Origin: Posidonia oceanica
Taxonomy: Eukaryota > Streptophyta > Magnoliopsida > Alismatales > Posidoniaceae
Direction: 5' to 3'
DNA: 64,000 bases
Assembly: GCA_037176725.1 (NCBI GenBank)
Contig: JAZBRS010000039.1
Span: 27,130,001 to 27,194,000 of the forward strand
In this document: positions 32,901-42,204 of the stretch, one piece after another
Layout of the letters: each line of letters opens with the position of its first letter
Position numbering within the stretch: the first letter of the stretch is position 1
The notes under the pieces: generated by a model
Database searches by the model: none
Told to the model about the DNA's origin: nothing
The model's input: only the letters and a program-made list of their open reading frames with translations
Program-made: the position numbers and the translations under genes

Positions 32901-34398
32901 AGTTTATTTAACTCTCCCTCTGGCAGAAACAGCAGGCAGCTCAGTAGGCCCTGTGGCAGATTCAAGTTCTCATCTTTCAGCAGCCACATCAGCTTCTCAA
33001 GATCAGACAGCGGCAGTGCAGGAGTCAGAGACACTCCTTCTGGCAGAACAAAGCATGCTACCAGCGGTCACAGCAACATCAGTGCCACTGCCCCCATCTC
33101 TGGAGGGGCAGTCCATCAACTCAGTCGGTAGCGTGGCCCAGCCCGCTCCCTCAGCATCATCTTCAGGAATGCAGCTGGCGCAGTCCGCTCCGCATTCTCC
33201 TGACGACCTGCAGCAGCTCTCATGGCAAGACCCTATGGCGTCAGAGGCTGCGCTCTCTCAATTACGGCCCGATACAAAAGGCCAACTGAGCACTACATTC
33301 TCCGGGCCCTTGAGCCCTTCGAAGAGCACCCCTGTTTATTCTCCAGCAGTGACCCTGGAAGCTTATTCATCAGCAGCACCGCTGGCTTGTCTATTTGGGC
33401 CTTCTACATCTGAACTGCCATCAGCAGACGCGCCCGTGAACCAGATCATGCAGACTCCAAGGGCGGTGATCCATCTTGCAGCCGGGCCAGTGCCGCAGGC
33501 CCCCGGCACCTACTATGTCGACTCCCCCTCAGACGAAGAAGAAGGAGCGGCGATAGAAGCCCAGGTCGATTCTTGGATGTCTGACTTAGAGCTACTCTAT
33601 CAAGAACAGATCAAGTCGATAACAGAAGACCTGGTAGAGCATCAAGCTGCAGAAAGGAAAGGAAAAGCCGTAGTCACGGATCCTCCTCTACAAGAGGACC
33701 ATGCTTCTATCATGGTCCTAGAAGACTCAGCAGCGCCGGACTCCCCTAGACCAGATGAGCTCATCACTCTTCAACCTGAAGGTGGGTCTAGGTGGTTTGT
33801 GCAACCCATGCCTCACCTGAGCAATATATCGAGCGGCAGTAACCAGATCAGCCGCCAGTCCGGCATATCCCCCACAAGCACACTAGAAGACCCAGAGGGA
33901 GGAGCATCAGCAGTAGATGCAACAGCAGCAGAGCAGAAGGCCTCAACAGAACAGAATGCCTCAGCAGCCTCAGCAGCACAGTCAGCAGTATCAGCAGCAG
34001 AGTCAGTTGAGCCCTCAGCAGAATCAGCAGAGCACTCAGCAAAGCCAGTCAGGCCAGAGCAAACAGCAGAAGGAGTTGCTGGGACGGAGGTCGCGCACCG
34101 AGGCTACAAGAATACTCGAGTGAGCGTGACCATCCTGAAGCGTCACCAGGGCCAAGCAGCGGAACACATGCACTCTTTCGACATCACAAGTCCTTCTTTT
34201 GAGAAAGAGATCCTCACAGAACTTGTTGCTTATGGAGAAGAGGATGACACGGGCATGGACGAGACTGACGAACCTTTGCCCGAGTTCCGGCCCTATAACG
34301 ACGACCCAGAAGGGCCCAACCTCCATGTCGAAGAAGAAACGGAGGTTGTCAACATCGGCACAGCTGAGGAAGTCAGAGAAGTTTGCATCAGTGCCTAG
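29995..34398 (+). CDS. Gag C-terminus, zinc knuckle, protease, G-patch-like segment and linker (element D)
   Basis: The capsid part continues (KSLTGPALKWF, EPFGEYVGRWRALA). A zinc-knuckle variant C-X2-H-X4-H-X4-C has Cys 30850, His 30859, His 30874 and Cys 30889. The aspartic protease has the active-site segment LVDNESGLNVCPL (Asp codon 32047) and the hydrophobic LLLGRPWL near 32260. Next is a G-patch-like run (about 32535-32670: W-G-Y, PLGRHGQGI, GLGYEP). Then comes about 1.5 kb of Ser/Ala/Gln-rich linker with acidic patches such as YYVDSPSDEEEG, which is also conserved in B. The segment ends at TAG 34396, where B reads R-M-S-P-Q-A. Confidence 0.85.
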   Translation, partial: LQADERLLICLFQKSLTGPALKWFTSLDMSAIKTWNDLSQAFLEQYSFNLDLVPKKADLIAIKQNSGEPFGEYVGRWRALASQVRDRPSDEESIEIVIKGAQPSLGALLSIQPVTTFAALIRAGARIESSLRSGNFPALSAFAKQAAIGSNSANSSTFNNNNSGSSNNRPKRKDSPKPAVAFVDSPAVPVRLPSRPAPAQMVYAPAPRIPHTPHITTTARPVYLAAPVQQGSHPRQRRPPVERRNFTPLVEPLTDILPKVASLLKFPEVRPPPSPLLHWFRPDLFCNFHRSVGHSTDNCFSLRNAIQDLIESGTIVIDTHEASTQARTHASASPAVPPHSGIVRQPLPEHSYPGGAGTSGVHSVFPSGPATSVVDPSDLISDISEPFPVSLYLAAVAGSESGIHLIRPRARPERPLAPPAMLPQAQSPVHLLARAQPSSPIHLLGQPQLHLLGRPQPAPAFPPQQPYPLDRPQHPVEPPVTPPVLAAHAPVVINLTLDTYRVPYSYATEMCAEVTRSGRVYRPPIPATRPTHPGPIIPPPSGQPLADPTLDQPVARQIPSQPVVTQLPATTPLEPARITPPAARRSQPKADLTSQLKKVKADISIWDLIHTSAEHREAFLRVFLAARVSQSIEPSALESMVGLIAEPQVISFTSDELPPAKINHNQPLFVTVQFKSFRIPLTLVDNESGLNVCPLRTATKLGFKAEDITPAVKGMTAFDNTHHDALGILIIPLAIGPVVFDIEFYVVDLKPNFNLLLGRPWLHKHQVLPSTLHRMIKYRCGDDVIVVMAENFEKERIEAVSPVSSQSIPFDPETSEALYRVNQCEPVNFVPDLECVNSLTVHNNPFRMVENVCHRWGYTKGTPLGRHGQGIAEPIVAVERRKSEGLGYEPKLDEDHCFQLKAHAPAIPRDLTNITSAGILGSTDYQATAPAEDWVCIEDYYSDEEQSDATEAVPINSAETVVRAEAPQSVYLTLPLAETAGSSVGPVADSSSHLSAATSASQDQTAAVQESETLLLAEQSMLPAVTATSVPLPPSLEGQSINSVGSVAQPAPSASSSGMQLAQSAPHSPDDLQQLSWQDPMASEAALSQLRPDTKGQLSTTFSGPLSPSKSTPVYSPAVTLEAYSSAAPLACLFGPSTSELPSADAPVNQIMQTPRAVIHLAAGPVPQAPGTYYVDSPSDEEEGAAIEAQVDSWMSDLELLYQEQIKSITEDLVEHQAAERKGKAVVTDPPLQEDHASIMVLEDSAAPDSPRPDELITLQPEGGSRWFVQPMPHLSNISSGSNQISRQSGISPTSTLEDPEGGASAVDATAAEQKASTEQNASAASAAQSAVSAAESVEPSAESAEHSAKPVRPEQTAEGVAGTEVAHRGYKNTRVSVTILKRHQGQAAEHMHSFDITSPSFEKEILTELVAYGEEDDTGMDETDEPLPEFRPYNDDPEGPNLHVEEETEVVNIGTAEEVREVCISA

Positions 34399-36081
34399 CT
34401 GTCCACCCAGGCTCGAGCAGAATTCATTGCATTCCTGGGGGAATATGTGGATGTCTTCGCCTGGAGTTATGAAGATATGGTCGGCCTTGACATAGAGATA
34501 GTGGTGCACAATCTGCCCTTAAATCCGGATGCCAAGCCAGTAAAGCAGAAGCTAAGAAGATGGCGACCGCAGTGGCTGCTCATGATCAAAGAAGAGATAA
34601 TGAAGCAGCTTGGAGTCAACTTTCTGAAGGTCGTTCTTTACCCTGAATGACTGGCAAACATTGTACCTGTGCCTAAGAAAGATGGCCGAATCCGGATCTG
34701 CATCGACTACAGGGACCTGAACAAGGCGAGTCCCAAGGACGACTTTCCATTGCCCCACATTGACGTCCTAGTCGACAATACAGCGGGCCACAAGATGCTC
34801 TCCTTCATGGACGGCTTTTCCGGATACAATCAAATCAAAATGGCAGAAGAGGACATGGAAAAGACTTCATTCATCACCCCTTGGGGAGTCTTCTGCTACC
34901 AAGTCATGCCGTTCAGCCTGAAGAATGCTGGTGCGACCTATCAGAGGGCCATGACTGCGCTATTCCACGACCTCATGCACCAAGAAGTGGAGGTCTATGT
35001 AGACGATAAGATTGCCAAAACCAAAGAGCCCGAGGATCATCTTGCCTGTCTCAGAAAGCTCTTTGACCGTCTACGGAAATACAAGCTGCGCCTGAATCTC
35101 AAGAAGTGCGTATTCGGGGTATCTTCTGGCAAATTGCTCGGCTACATTGTTAGCCAAAGGGGGATTGAGGTGGATCCATTGAAAGCACAAGCCATCGTGG
35201 ACATGCCACCCCCTAGGACTGAAAAAGAAGTCAGAAGTCTACTTGGGCGTTTACAATATATCAGTCGCTTCATTGCACAGCTTACGCTCATCTGCGAACC
35301 CATATTCAAGCTCTTGAGGAAGAATGCGCAGATTCACTGGAGCGAGGAGTGTCAGGCTGCATTTGCCAAGATCAAGCAGCTGTTAATCAAGCCTCCTGTC
35401 CTGGTCCCGCCTACGCTGGGGAGACCTTTGCTTCTCTACCTTTCTACCACGCAGCATTCCATGGGCGCCGTCTTGGGCCAACATGACGAATCTGGTAGGA
35501 AGGAGCGCGCCATCTACTACCTGAGCAAGAAATTTAATGAATGCAAAGCCAGGTACACAACACTAGAGAAGACTTGCTTGTCACTTGTCTGGGCTGCACA
35601 GAAGCTGAGGCACTACCTGATGGCATACCCAGTACAGCTCTTATGCCGGCATGATCCTATCAAGTTCCTCTTTCAAAAGCCGGCCATGGTGGGCAGATGT
35701 GCCAAGTGGCAGGTGTTATTGTCCCAGTACGACATCACCTTTGTCACACAAAAATCCATGAAGGGTCAAGCAATGGCAGACCATCTTGCTGACTTCCCTC
35801 TGCCTGAATACCAGCCCCTCCAGACGCAGTTCCCCGATGAAGACATTCTTTTTGCAATGGGGGACTCCGAGCAGAAAGATCCTGAAGAAGCAGAGGAATG
35901 GCAGCTCTACTTTGATGGTGCAGTCAACAAGAAGGGCCGAGGCGTAGGCGCAGTGCTGACCACGCCCCAAGGACAGATGACTCCTTTCGCGAGGAAGCTG
36001 ACTTTCACCTGCACAAACAACGAAGCAGAATATGAAGCGTGCATCCTGGGGTTGAAAGTCACCCTCGAGCATGAGACGTAG
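34399..36081 (+). CDS. Reverse transcriptase and RNase H region (element D)
   Basis: The pre-RT part (AEFIAFLGEYVDVFAWSY) contains TGA 34648 where Trp is expected; the open part follows. RT motifs: RICIDYRDLNKASPKDDFPLP, FMDGFSGYNQI, and the catalytic YVDD at 34996-35007. The thumb and the first RNase H follow. In the first RNase H, Ser (35443, LYLSTTQHSMGAVL) replaces the usual catalytic Asp, so it is probably a connection domain only. The second, archaeal-type RNase H starts at LYFDGAVNKKGRG (Asp 35914) with Glu 36028; TAG 36079 cuts it before Asp 36100. RT and RNase H together copy element RNA into DNA. Confidence 0.92.
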
Positions 36082-37623
36082 AAGCTGCATGTGCACGGCG
36101 ATGCCATGCTGGTAATTTCTCAAGTGAACGGCGAATGGAAGACAAAAGATCCCAAGCTTGTGCCGTATCACGAACACCTGCTGAGGCTGATGGAAAAATT
36201 CAAGAGCATCCGCTTCACATACCTGAACAGAGCAAAGAATGCGTATGCAGACGCACTAGCAACTCTGGCATCCTGGCTCACCATTTCAGAAGACAGCACT
36301 GTGGATGTATCAGTCACTCGCATTGAACAGCCTGCATACTGCATGAGCATAGAGGAAGCAGATCCCGCAGAAGGGCAGCCCTGGTATCAAGACATAAAAT
36401 CCTTCCTGGAGTCTGGTAGCTTTCCTCCTGATACCACAGCAACAGACAAGAGGACTCTGGCGCGTCTGGTGTCAAAGTATGTGCTAGGGGCTGGGCAGCT
36501 GTACAGAAGGTCATACAATCAGATGCTACTGCGCTGCCTGAACAAATCGGAGGCTGACACGCTGATGCTTCAAGTGCATGCGGGGACCTGTGGCCCGCAC
36601 ATGAACGGCATCCTCCTGGCCAAGAAGATCATGCTGCAAGGTTATTTCTGGCAGACCATGGAAGCCGACTGCTGCCGGTTCGTGCGTAGATGCCACAACT
36701 GTCAAATCCATGGTAACTTCATCAAAGCCCCTCCGCATCAGCTGCACAATATGTCTTTGCCATGGCCTTTCTCCACCTGGGGGATCGATGTCATCGGCGC
36801 CATCCACCCTGCTGCTTCGAATGGTCATCGTTACATTCTGGTAGCGATCGATTACTTTACCAAGTGGGTGGAAGCAGCCTCTTACAGGACAGTCACCGCT
36901 GCGGCAACAGAAAAATTTATCAGAAACAATATTGTTGCCCGATATGGGGTCCCGCACTCTGTCATCTCTGATAACGGCTCAAACTTTATTGCCAAAAGGA
37001 TCGAAGAATACCTGCAAAGTCTCAAGATCAAGCACCATCGATCCTCGCCCTATCGGCCTCAGATGAACGGAGCAGTGGAATCTGCAAACAAGAACATTGT
37101 CAAGATCCTGAAGAAAATGGCAGAGATCCACAAGGATTGGCACGACAAGCTCCCGTACGCGCTCTGGGCGTACAGGACATCAATCCGGACCTCTACAGGA
37201 GCCACCCCGTACTCTCTGGTGTACAGCATGGAAGCGGTGTTACCTGTTGAAGTGGAGATCCCCTCTCTACGGATCCTGCACGAAGCTGAGTTGGAAGAAG
37301 CGGAATGGGTCGAAGACCGCTGCGTCCAACTGAACTTGATTGATGAGCGCAGATTGCAAGCCATGCACAACGCTCACTGCTATCAGAAGCGAATGGCTAG
37401 AGCATTCTTGAAGAAGGTCCAGCCCAGAAGCTTCCAGCCAGGGGACCTTGTCTTACGCGCCATTCATTTGCCTGACGGTCGAGGGAAATTCCGACCCAAT
37501 TGGCGTGGCCCCTTTGTGGTCAAGCAGATCTTTTCGGGAGGCGCTGTAACTCTTGAGGATATGGACCAGGTCGAGCAGTCTGAGCCCGTCAACCTCTGCT
37601 ACCTGAAGAAATACTATCAGTAG
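36082..37623 (+). CDS. End of second RNase H and integrase (element D)
   Basis: Begins with KLHVHGDAMLVISQVNGEW, which carries the third RNase H acid (Asp 36100); the fourth is in NAYADALATL (Asp 36250). Integrase zinc domain: His 36577, His 36598, Cys 36691, Cys 36700. Core: Asp 36787 (WGIDVIG), Asp 36970 (SDNGSNF) and Glu 37078 (NGAVESANK), with 35 residues between the last two as in active DDE integrases. The C-terminus has the GPY/F-like NWRGPFVVKQI and ends LKKYYQ. No chromodomain is seen, as usual for the Tat lineage. This segment is fully open. Confidence 0.92.
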   Translation, partial: KLHVHGDAMLVISQVNGEWKTKDPKLVPYHEHLLRLMEKFKSIRFTYLNRAKNAYADALATLASWLTISEDSTVDVSVTRIEQPAYCMSIEEADPAEGQPWYQDIKSFLESGSFPPDTTATDKRTLARLVSKYVLGAGQLYRRSYNQMLLRCLNKSEADTLMLQVHAGTCGPHMNGILLAKKIMLQGYFWQTMEADCCRFVRRCHNCQIHGNFIKAPPHQLHNMSLPWPFSTWGIDVIGAIHPAASNGHRYILVAIDYFTKWVEAASYRTVTAAATEKFIRNNIVARYGVPHSVISDNGSNFIAKRIEEYLQSLKIKHHRSSPYRPQMNGAVESANKNIVKILKKMAEIHKDWHDKLPYALWAYRTSIRTSTGATPYSLVYSMEAVLPVEVEIPSLRILHEAELEEAEWVEDRCVQLNLIDERRLQAMHNAHCYQKRMARAFLKKVQPRSFQPGDLVLRAIHLPDGRGKFRPNWRGPFVVKQIFSGGAVTLEDMDQVEQSEPVNLCYLKKYYQ

Positions 37624-39117
37624 CCGGAAGCGGCCCCGTTGCAGATGCCCTTCTCCCACCTGCACTTGCGTTCTCGCCTTCTTACTTCATCTCCTTTCAA
37701 ATCATCATCATCATCCTCTCAGCTCTTGTACCCTTTCTTTTCAATTCATCATCCTCATCCTCTCAAACATCGCATCTTCTGCCCGATGATGACAACCGGA
37801 AGTGCTTGCCTGCTCTGGAAAGAGTCACCCTGCCTCACCTGGCACTACTTAGATGTCTTAGCAAGTGAGGGAGCCACCACCAATAAGGACAGGCGAACTG
37901 CCCAATCTCACAAGGACATACACCTCTGAGGGAGAAAAAATGTTAGGTTGTGAGCTTGAAAAAAGTGAGAATAGACATCTAGGTTTGGGCACCTCCAAGG
38001 AACAGAAGACGAAGACAGAAGCCAGCCCTAGAGATAGGGGTGTGCAGTCTAACCTTGCTCCTTCTACCCATCACACAGCAGACCCAAAACCTGAATCCAT
38101 TACATTTCAAGCATCCTTCTTTTGCCACCAGAATGGGGATAGCAAAAGCCTGAAAAAAAAAAAGAGAGGAAAAAGATCAAGCAAAAAAAAAAAAGAAAAA
38201 AAGGAGATAGAACAGAAACAAAAACAAAAAAGGAAAAAAGCAAGCAAAACAAAAAAAAAAGAAGAAGAAGAGAACAAGAAAAGGGCAGAGGTAGCCCAAA
38301 AAACACAGGCATCGTTATCCCCCATACTTTACTAGAGATCCCCAGCATGTCAAGCCTGGAAAAGGGGTCTACCACACCCTCCCAAAAGCAAACACATACC
38401 TTCTCCTAGCTAGGGGCAGAGAAAGACTGCATACCTATGAGGGAGAAACCTTTCAAAAAAAAGAGAGAGCTGAAAGAATAGGTGTAGGTCCTGAGAGCGC
38501 GGCCAGTAGCCTGCCCTCACCACATCACCACCTGTATAATGCCAACAACCTGTTCCGGAGCGCCACCAATAAGCCGAGAGTCTGAGTAAGGCCCAGTGAG
38601 TCAAGGACCACTCCCTTCCTCTGCAGCAGGCACCAAAGCACTCCGTATGCTGAGGGCACCCAAGCATACCCATCCACCCAAGCATACCCATCCATTCAAG
38701 CATACTTATTCATCCAATAATATTCATCCTCATGAGCATATCACTAGCATCTTGCATTCATGCATCTTCCTTCTTTCCTTTCCCCTTCCGCCAATCTCTC
38801 CGCTCTGCAACACGCTCAGGTCCTGAGGCAGTACTTCTCCCCAGCAGAGGCACATCGACGACACTCAGGCTGTGCTGGTCCAGACTTCCTGCCAACCCTC
38901 ACCCTCGTGTCCGCAAGACTGCTGCAGAATCCCCCTGCTTATCAGTGCTTAATTGCTATGTTCTGTTATTACTTTGCCTAGATGCGTATTGGAACTACAT
39001 TTTCAGTTTCAGTTTCTGCTTCTTGTCAGTGATTACATACCTGCGAGATCTGACTGTTTATTGATAGCAGGTACCTCAAGCCTTGCAGTAATCAGCCTGT
39101 CTTCTGCAACCAGTATA
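37624..39117 (+). other. Spacer between integrase and DUF7745-like frame (element D)
   Basis: Non-coding; homologous in order to the post-integrase region of B on the other strand. It includes an A-rich purine stretch (38150-38320) and short CCATCCA-type direct repeats near 38660-38700. Frames here (for example 37865-38335) are lysine-rich products of the A-rich run. A pyrimidine tract with TTGATAGCAG lies near 39061-39070, before the next frame. Confidence 0.6.
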
Positions 39118-40296
39118 ATGGGTTTTCCTACTCTGCTGACTCCCGCACATTGCTCGGAAACCCTGCGAGAATGGATCGGCAGGCTCACTCAAGTAGACTG
39201 TGAATAGTTGTGCCTGTAGGGTATACCAACCAAGCTGCTAAAGGCTGCTGATGTGGAGGTCAGCCGCCACCTTCTGTGTGCCGCCGCGAGATTCTGGAAG
39301 CCGGCACACCACGTCTTTCGTTTCAACAAGACTGAGCTGACACCTACACTGGAAGAGGTGCGTCGGATATGCGGCTTTTCAAAGATCTTGGGGCCGCCTG
39401 TCTTTATGAGGCGCGACGGATATCTCCGGGTCCTGAGCCAACTGACTGGGCTCTCCACTCAAGACTGCCAACAGAAGCTAATCTGCACCAGTGGACCAGA
39501 GCCTATGCTTCGCCTTGCACACTTTGATGATATCTTGAACAAGCGTGCTGACCTCGGAGATGAGCTGTGGCTCCGAGGATTCGTCATCCGCTTTTTGGGC
39601 GAACTAATCTTTACTCATGGCCGACTGACAGTGGCCATCGAGGTTACAGAGATTGCACTAGCTGTGGTGACCCAGCACATAGACCTGGCACCAGTCGTCT
39701 TGGTAGAGACTTATCGCGGGCTGGACCGCATTTCGCATCGCTGCCGCCACTTCCACGGTTGCGGAGCACTCATACAAGTCTGGCTGATCGCGCACTTAGA
39801 GATGGACCTTCTGCGCCCTCAAGTGCATGCTTTCGAAGCCTACTGCAGCAGCGTCCGTACCAGAGCAGACAAGAGCGTCAAAGACGAGTACGAGAGGCTG
39901 TCAGCACTGACCGACGACGCTGTGATCTGGCGCATCGTTCCCTCTGCAGTAGAGCCATTCACAATCTTCTTCAGTGCGCGTGACACGCGGCTGATTATTC
40001 TTCCGGGCTTCACAGCAGGCGTAGAGTACCATCCAATCAGGGTCATGCGCCAGTTCGGCTTCCAGCAGGGCGCCTTCATTGACAGTACAGCGCCTGGGCT
40101 TCTACACACTTAACCTCTCAGCACCACTGCCCCAACTAAGAAGCTTGCTAGTCTGATGCAGCATGGGGTCCAATCTACAGATGTTGCGGCTGTGAGAGGT
40201 ACTGGATGCACTCCTGATTATGAAGCCGAAGTTCGACAATTCTGGCCAATCACTGAAGTCCCGCCAGGCGGCCCCCTATTCCCCGACTCCAGGTAG
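39118..40296 (+). pseudogene. DUF7745-like extra frame downstream of pol (element D)
   Basis: A 392-codon frame from ATG 39118 (M-G-F-P-T-L-L-T) to TAG 40294. In-frame stops are at 39205, 39217 and 40111; the central 286 codons (39253-40113) are open. Family-like features: ARFWKPAHHVFRFNKTELTP, TLEEVRRICG, PVVLVETYRGLDRI, HGCGALIQVWLIAHLE, W-R-I near 39930, EYHPIRVMRQFGFQQGAF. These recall plant DUF7745 proteins, several of which sit in retroelements. It is on the same strand as pol and is intronless, unlike the copy at 12765-14010. Cellular role unknown; plant mobile domain relatives are an alternative. Confidence 0.72.
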
Positions 40297-40615
40297 CCAA
40301 AGAAGGCCCGAGTTGACTAGGCCCTTGTGCAACCATCATGTGGTCTTCTTTCAAATTGTACTGTACACTTCTGGCCTGCCGCAGGCATTGTACTTATCAA
40401 GATCATATCAATGGAAACTGTTTCTGCTTTCTGCTTGCACATCAAGACTCTTTGCTGCATTGCATATCATCATCATCATTATCTTGGGCCCTCTAATCAG
40501 ACTTGCAGACATCCCCACGCGGCGAAGTCCTCAGCACCCAATCCGGAGCCCAGAGCATCTGCAGACCTGCGACATCAAGCTCCACCGCCGGCGTCCCCAG
40601 CTGGATCATTATCTC
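40297..40615 (+). other. Spacer after the DUF7745-like frame
   Basis: No gene recognised. It begins directly after the stop and contains CATCATCATCATTA. It leads into the tail repeats. Confidence 0.4.
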
Positions 40616-41800
40616 TGCGGGCTGGCACCCCAAACTGCCCGGCGAAAGGTCCGTCAACCTGTCATCCTCCTCAGCTGTTCATCCTCAGCTGAGTCCCTTG
40701 CAGGCTGGCACCCCAAACTGCTCGGCGATGGGTTCGTCAACCTATCATCCATCCACTCGCTTATCAATCTTTGTACCCTGATGCCAGGGGCGCATCGGCC
40801 ATGCCCTGGTATCATCCTGATACCAGGGGCATCTTTTGGCCGTCCTATGGTATCACCCCTGGCTGATCATCCCCAGCTGAGTTCTCTGCGGGCTGGCACC
40901 CCAAACTGCTCGGCGAAAGGTCCGTCAACCTGACACTCTTCTCGACTGGTCATCCCCAGTCGAGTCCCCAGTTGGTCGCCCCCAGCTGGATCATTATCTC
41001 TGTGGGCTGTCACCCCAAACTGCTCGGCGAAAGGTCCGTCAACCTGACACTCTTCTCGACTGGTCATCCCCAGTCGAGTCCCCAGTCGGTCGCCCCCAGC
41101 TGGATCATTATCTCTGCGGGCTGGCACCCCAAACTGTTCGGCGAAAGGTCCGTCAACCTGACACTCTTCTCGACTGGTCATCCCCAGCTGAGTCCCCAGC
41201 TGATCGCCCTCAGCTGAGTCCCTTGCAGGCTGGCACCCCAAACTGCTCGGCGAAAGGTCTGTCAACCTGACACTCTTCTCGACTGGTCATCCCCAGCTGA
41301 GTCCCCAGCTGATCGCCCTCAGCTGAGTCCCTTGCGGGCTGGCACCCCAAACTGCTCGGCGAAAGGTCCGTCAACCTGACACTCTTCTCGACTGGTCATC
41401 CCCAGTCGAGTCCCCAGTTGGTCGCCCCTAGCTGGATCATTATCTCTGCGGGCTGGCACCCCAAACTGCTCGGCGAAAGGTCCGTCAACCTGACACTCTT
41501 CTCGACTGGTCATCCCCAGTCGAGTCCCCAGTTGGTCGCCCCTAGCTGGATCATTATCTCTGCGGGCTGGCACCCCAAACTGCTCGGCGAAAGGTCCGTC
41601 AACCTGACACTCATCTCGACTGGTCATCCCCAGTCGAGTCCCCAGTTGGTCGCCCCCAGCTGGATCATTATCTCTGGGGGCTGGCACCCCAAACTGCTCG
41701 GCGAAAGGTCCGTCAACCTGACACTCTTCTCGACTGGTCATCCCCAGCTGAGTCCCCAGCTGATCGCCCTCAGCTGAGTCCTTTGCGGGCTGGTACCCCG
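40616..41800 (+). repeat. 109-114-bp tandem array in the tail of element D (8 copies)
   Basis: The landmark CAACCTGACACTC starts at 40926, 41040, 41154, 41263, 41372, 41486, 41600 and 41714, so the period is 114 or 109. Each unit holds GGGCTGGCACCCCAAACTGC, CTCGGCGAAAGGTCCGTCAA and CTCGACTGGTCATCCCCAGTC. The CTCGACTGG..CCAGTCGAG arms are complementary. The frames on both strands in the array arise from the repeat and are not genes. Confidence 0.9.
40804..40828 (+). repeat. 11-bp hairpin in the tail of element D
   Basis: CCCTGGTATCA (40804-40814), loop TCC, TGATACCAGGG (40818-40828); counterpart of 5136-5162 in A. Flanking TGCCAGGGG and CCTATGGTATC again offer alternative pairings. Confidence 0.8.
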
Positions 41801-41872
41801 AACTACTCGTCTGACAAGCACGACACTCTTGTCATCACTCTCTGCTTTCGATGCCATGGACGCGCTGGCCAA

Positions 41873-41899
41873 CCCCTGGTGTCATCCCGACACCAGGGG
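41873..41899 (+). repeat. Hairpin copy with a compensatory base-pair change
   Basis: CCCCTGGTGTC (41873-41883), loop ATCCC, GACACCAGGGG (41889-41899). Compared with 5136-5162 an A-T pair has become G-C on both arms, so pairing is kept. Confidence 0.8.
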
Positions 41900-41976
41900 C
41901 ATCTTTTGATCGCCCCGTGGTATCATTCTTTCCCTCTTTCCCCTATGACGTTCCTGGCGTCATGGGGAAGGTTTCT

Positions 41977-42204
41977 TCTCATCATTCCCTTACCCCTTCT
42001 TTGCCGGCCGATAAGTCCGATATCTTATCATTCTCATCATTCCCTTACCCCTTCTTTGCCGGCCGATTAGTCCGATATCTTATCATTCTCATCATTCCCT
42101 TACCCCTTCTTTGCCGGCCGATAAGTCCGATATCTTATCATTCTCATCATTCCCTTATCCCTTCTTTGCCGGCCGATAAGTCTGATATCTTATCAATCAA
42201 CATT
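41977..42204 (+). repeat. 55-bp tandem repeat (4 copies)
   Basis: Starts at 41977, 42032, 42087 and 42142. Each unit contains TTTGCCGGCCGATAAGTCCG and ATATCTTATCATTC, with the arms GATAAG and CTTATC; one copy has GATTAG. A further copy lies near 43260-43310. Confidence 0.9.

Larger units (their letters stand above)
28837..37623 (+). pseudogene. gag-pol: gag-pol polyprotein of element D (one frame, four in-frame stops)
   Basis: From ATG 28837 (MAQ, matching A's gag) to TAG 37621, about 2929 codons stay in one frame with no indel. Stops are TAG 29992, TAG 34396, TGA 34648 and TAG 36079. The related copies A or B have Gln, Arg, Trp and Lys there, so these are mutations and not programmed stops shared by the family. 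Order: gag, zinc knuckle, protease, G-patch-like segment, long low-complexity linker, RT, degenerate first RNase H, second RNase H, integrase. Gag and pol share one frame, so a single precursor cut by the protease is likely. The long frame indicates recent function or a recent source. Confidence 0.9.

Noticed and set aside
38953..39207. Separate small gene before the DUF7745-like frame
   Set aside because: Its last part (from 39118) is the N-terminus of the DUF7745-like frame in the same reading frame; the part before has no match in the related copy.
40867..41741. Minus-strand frames with PAGGDQLGTRLGMTSREECQ-type repeats
   Set aside because: Products of the 114-bp DNA array; frame breaks where the period changes to 109.
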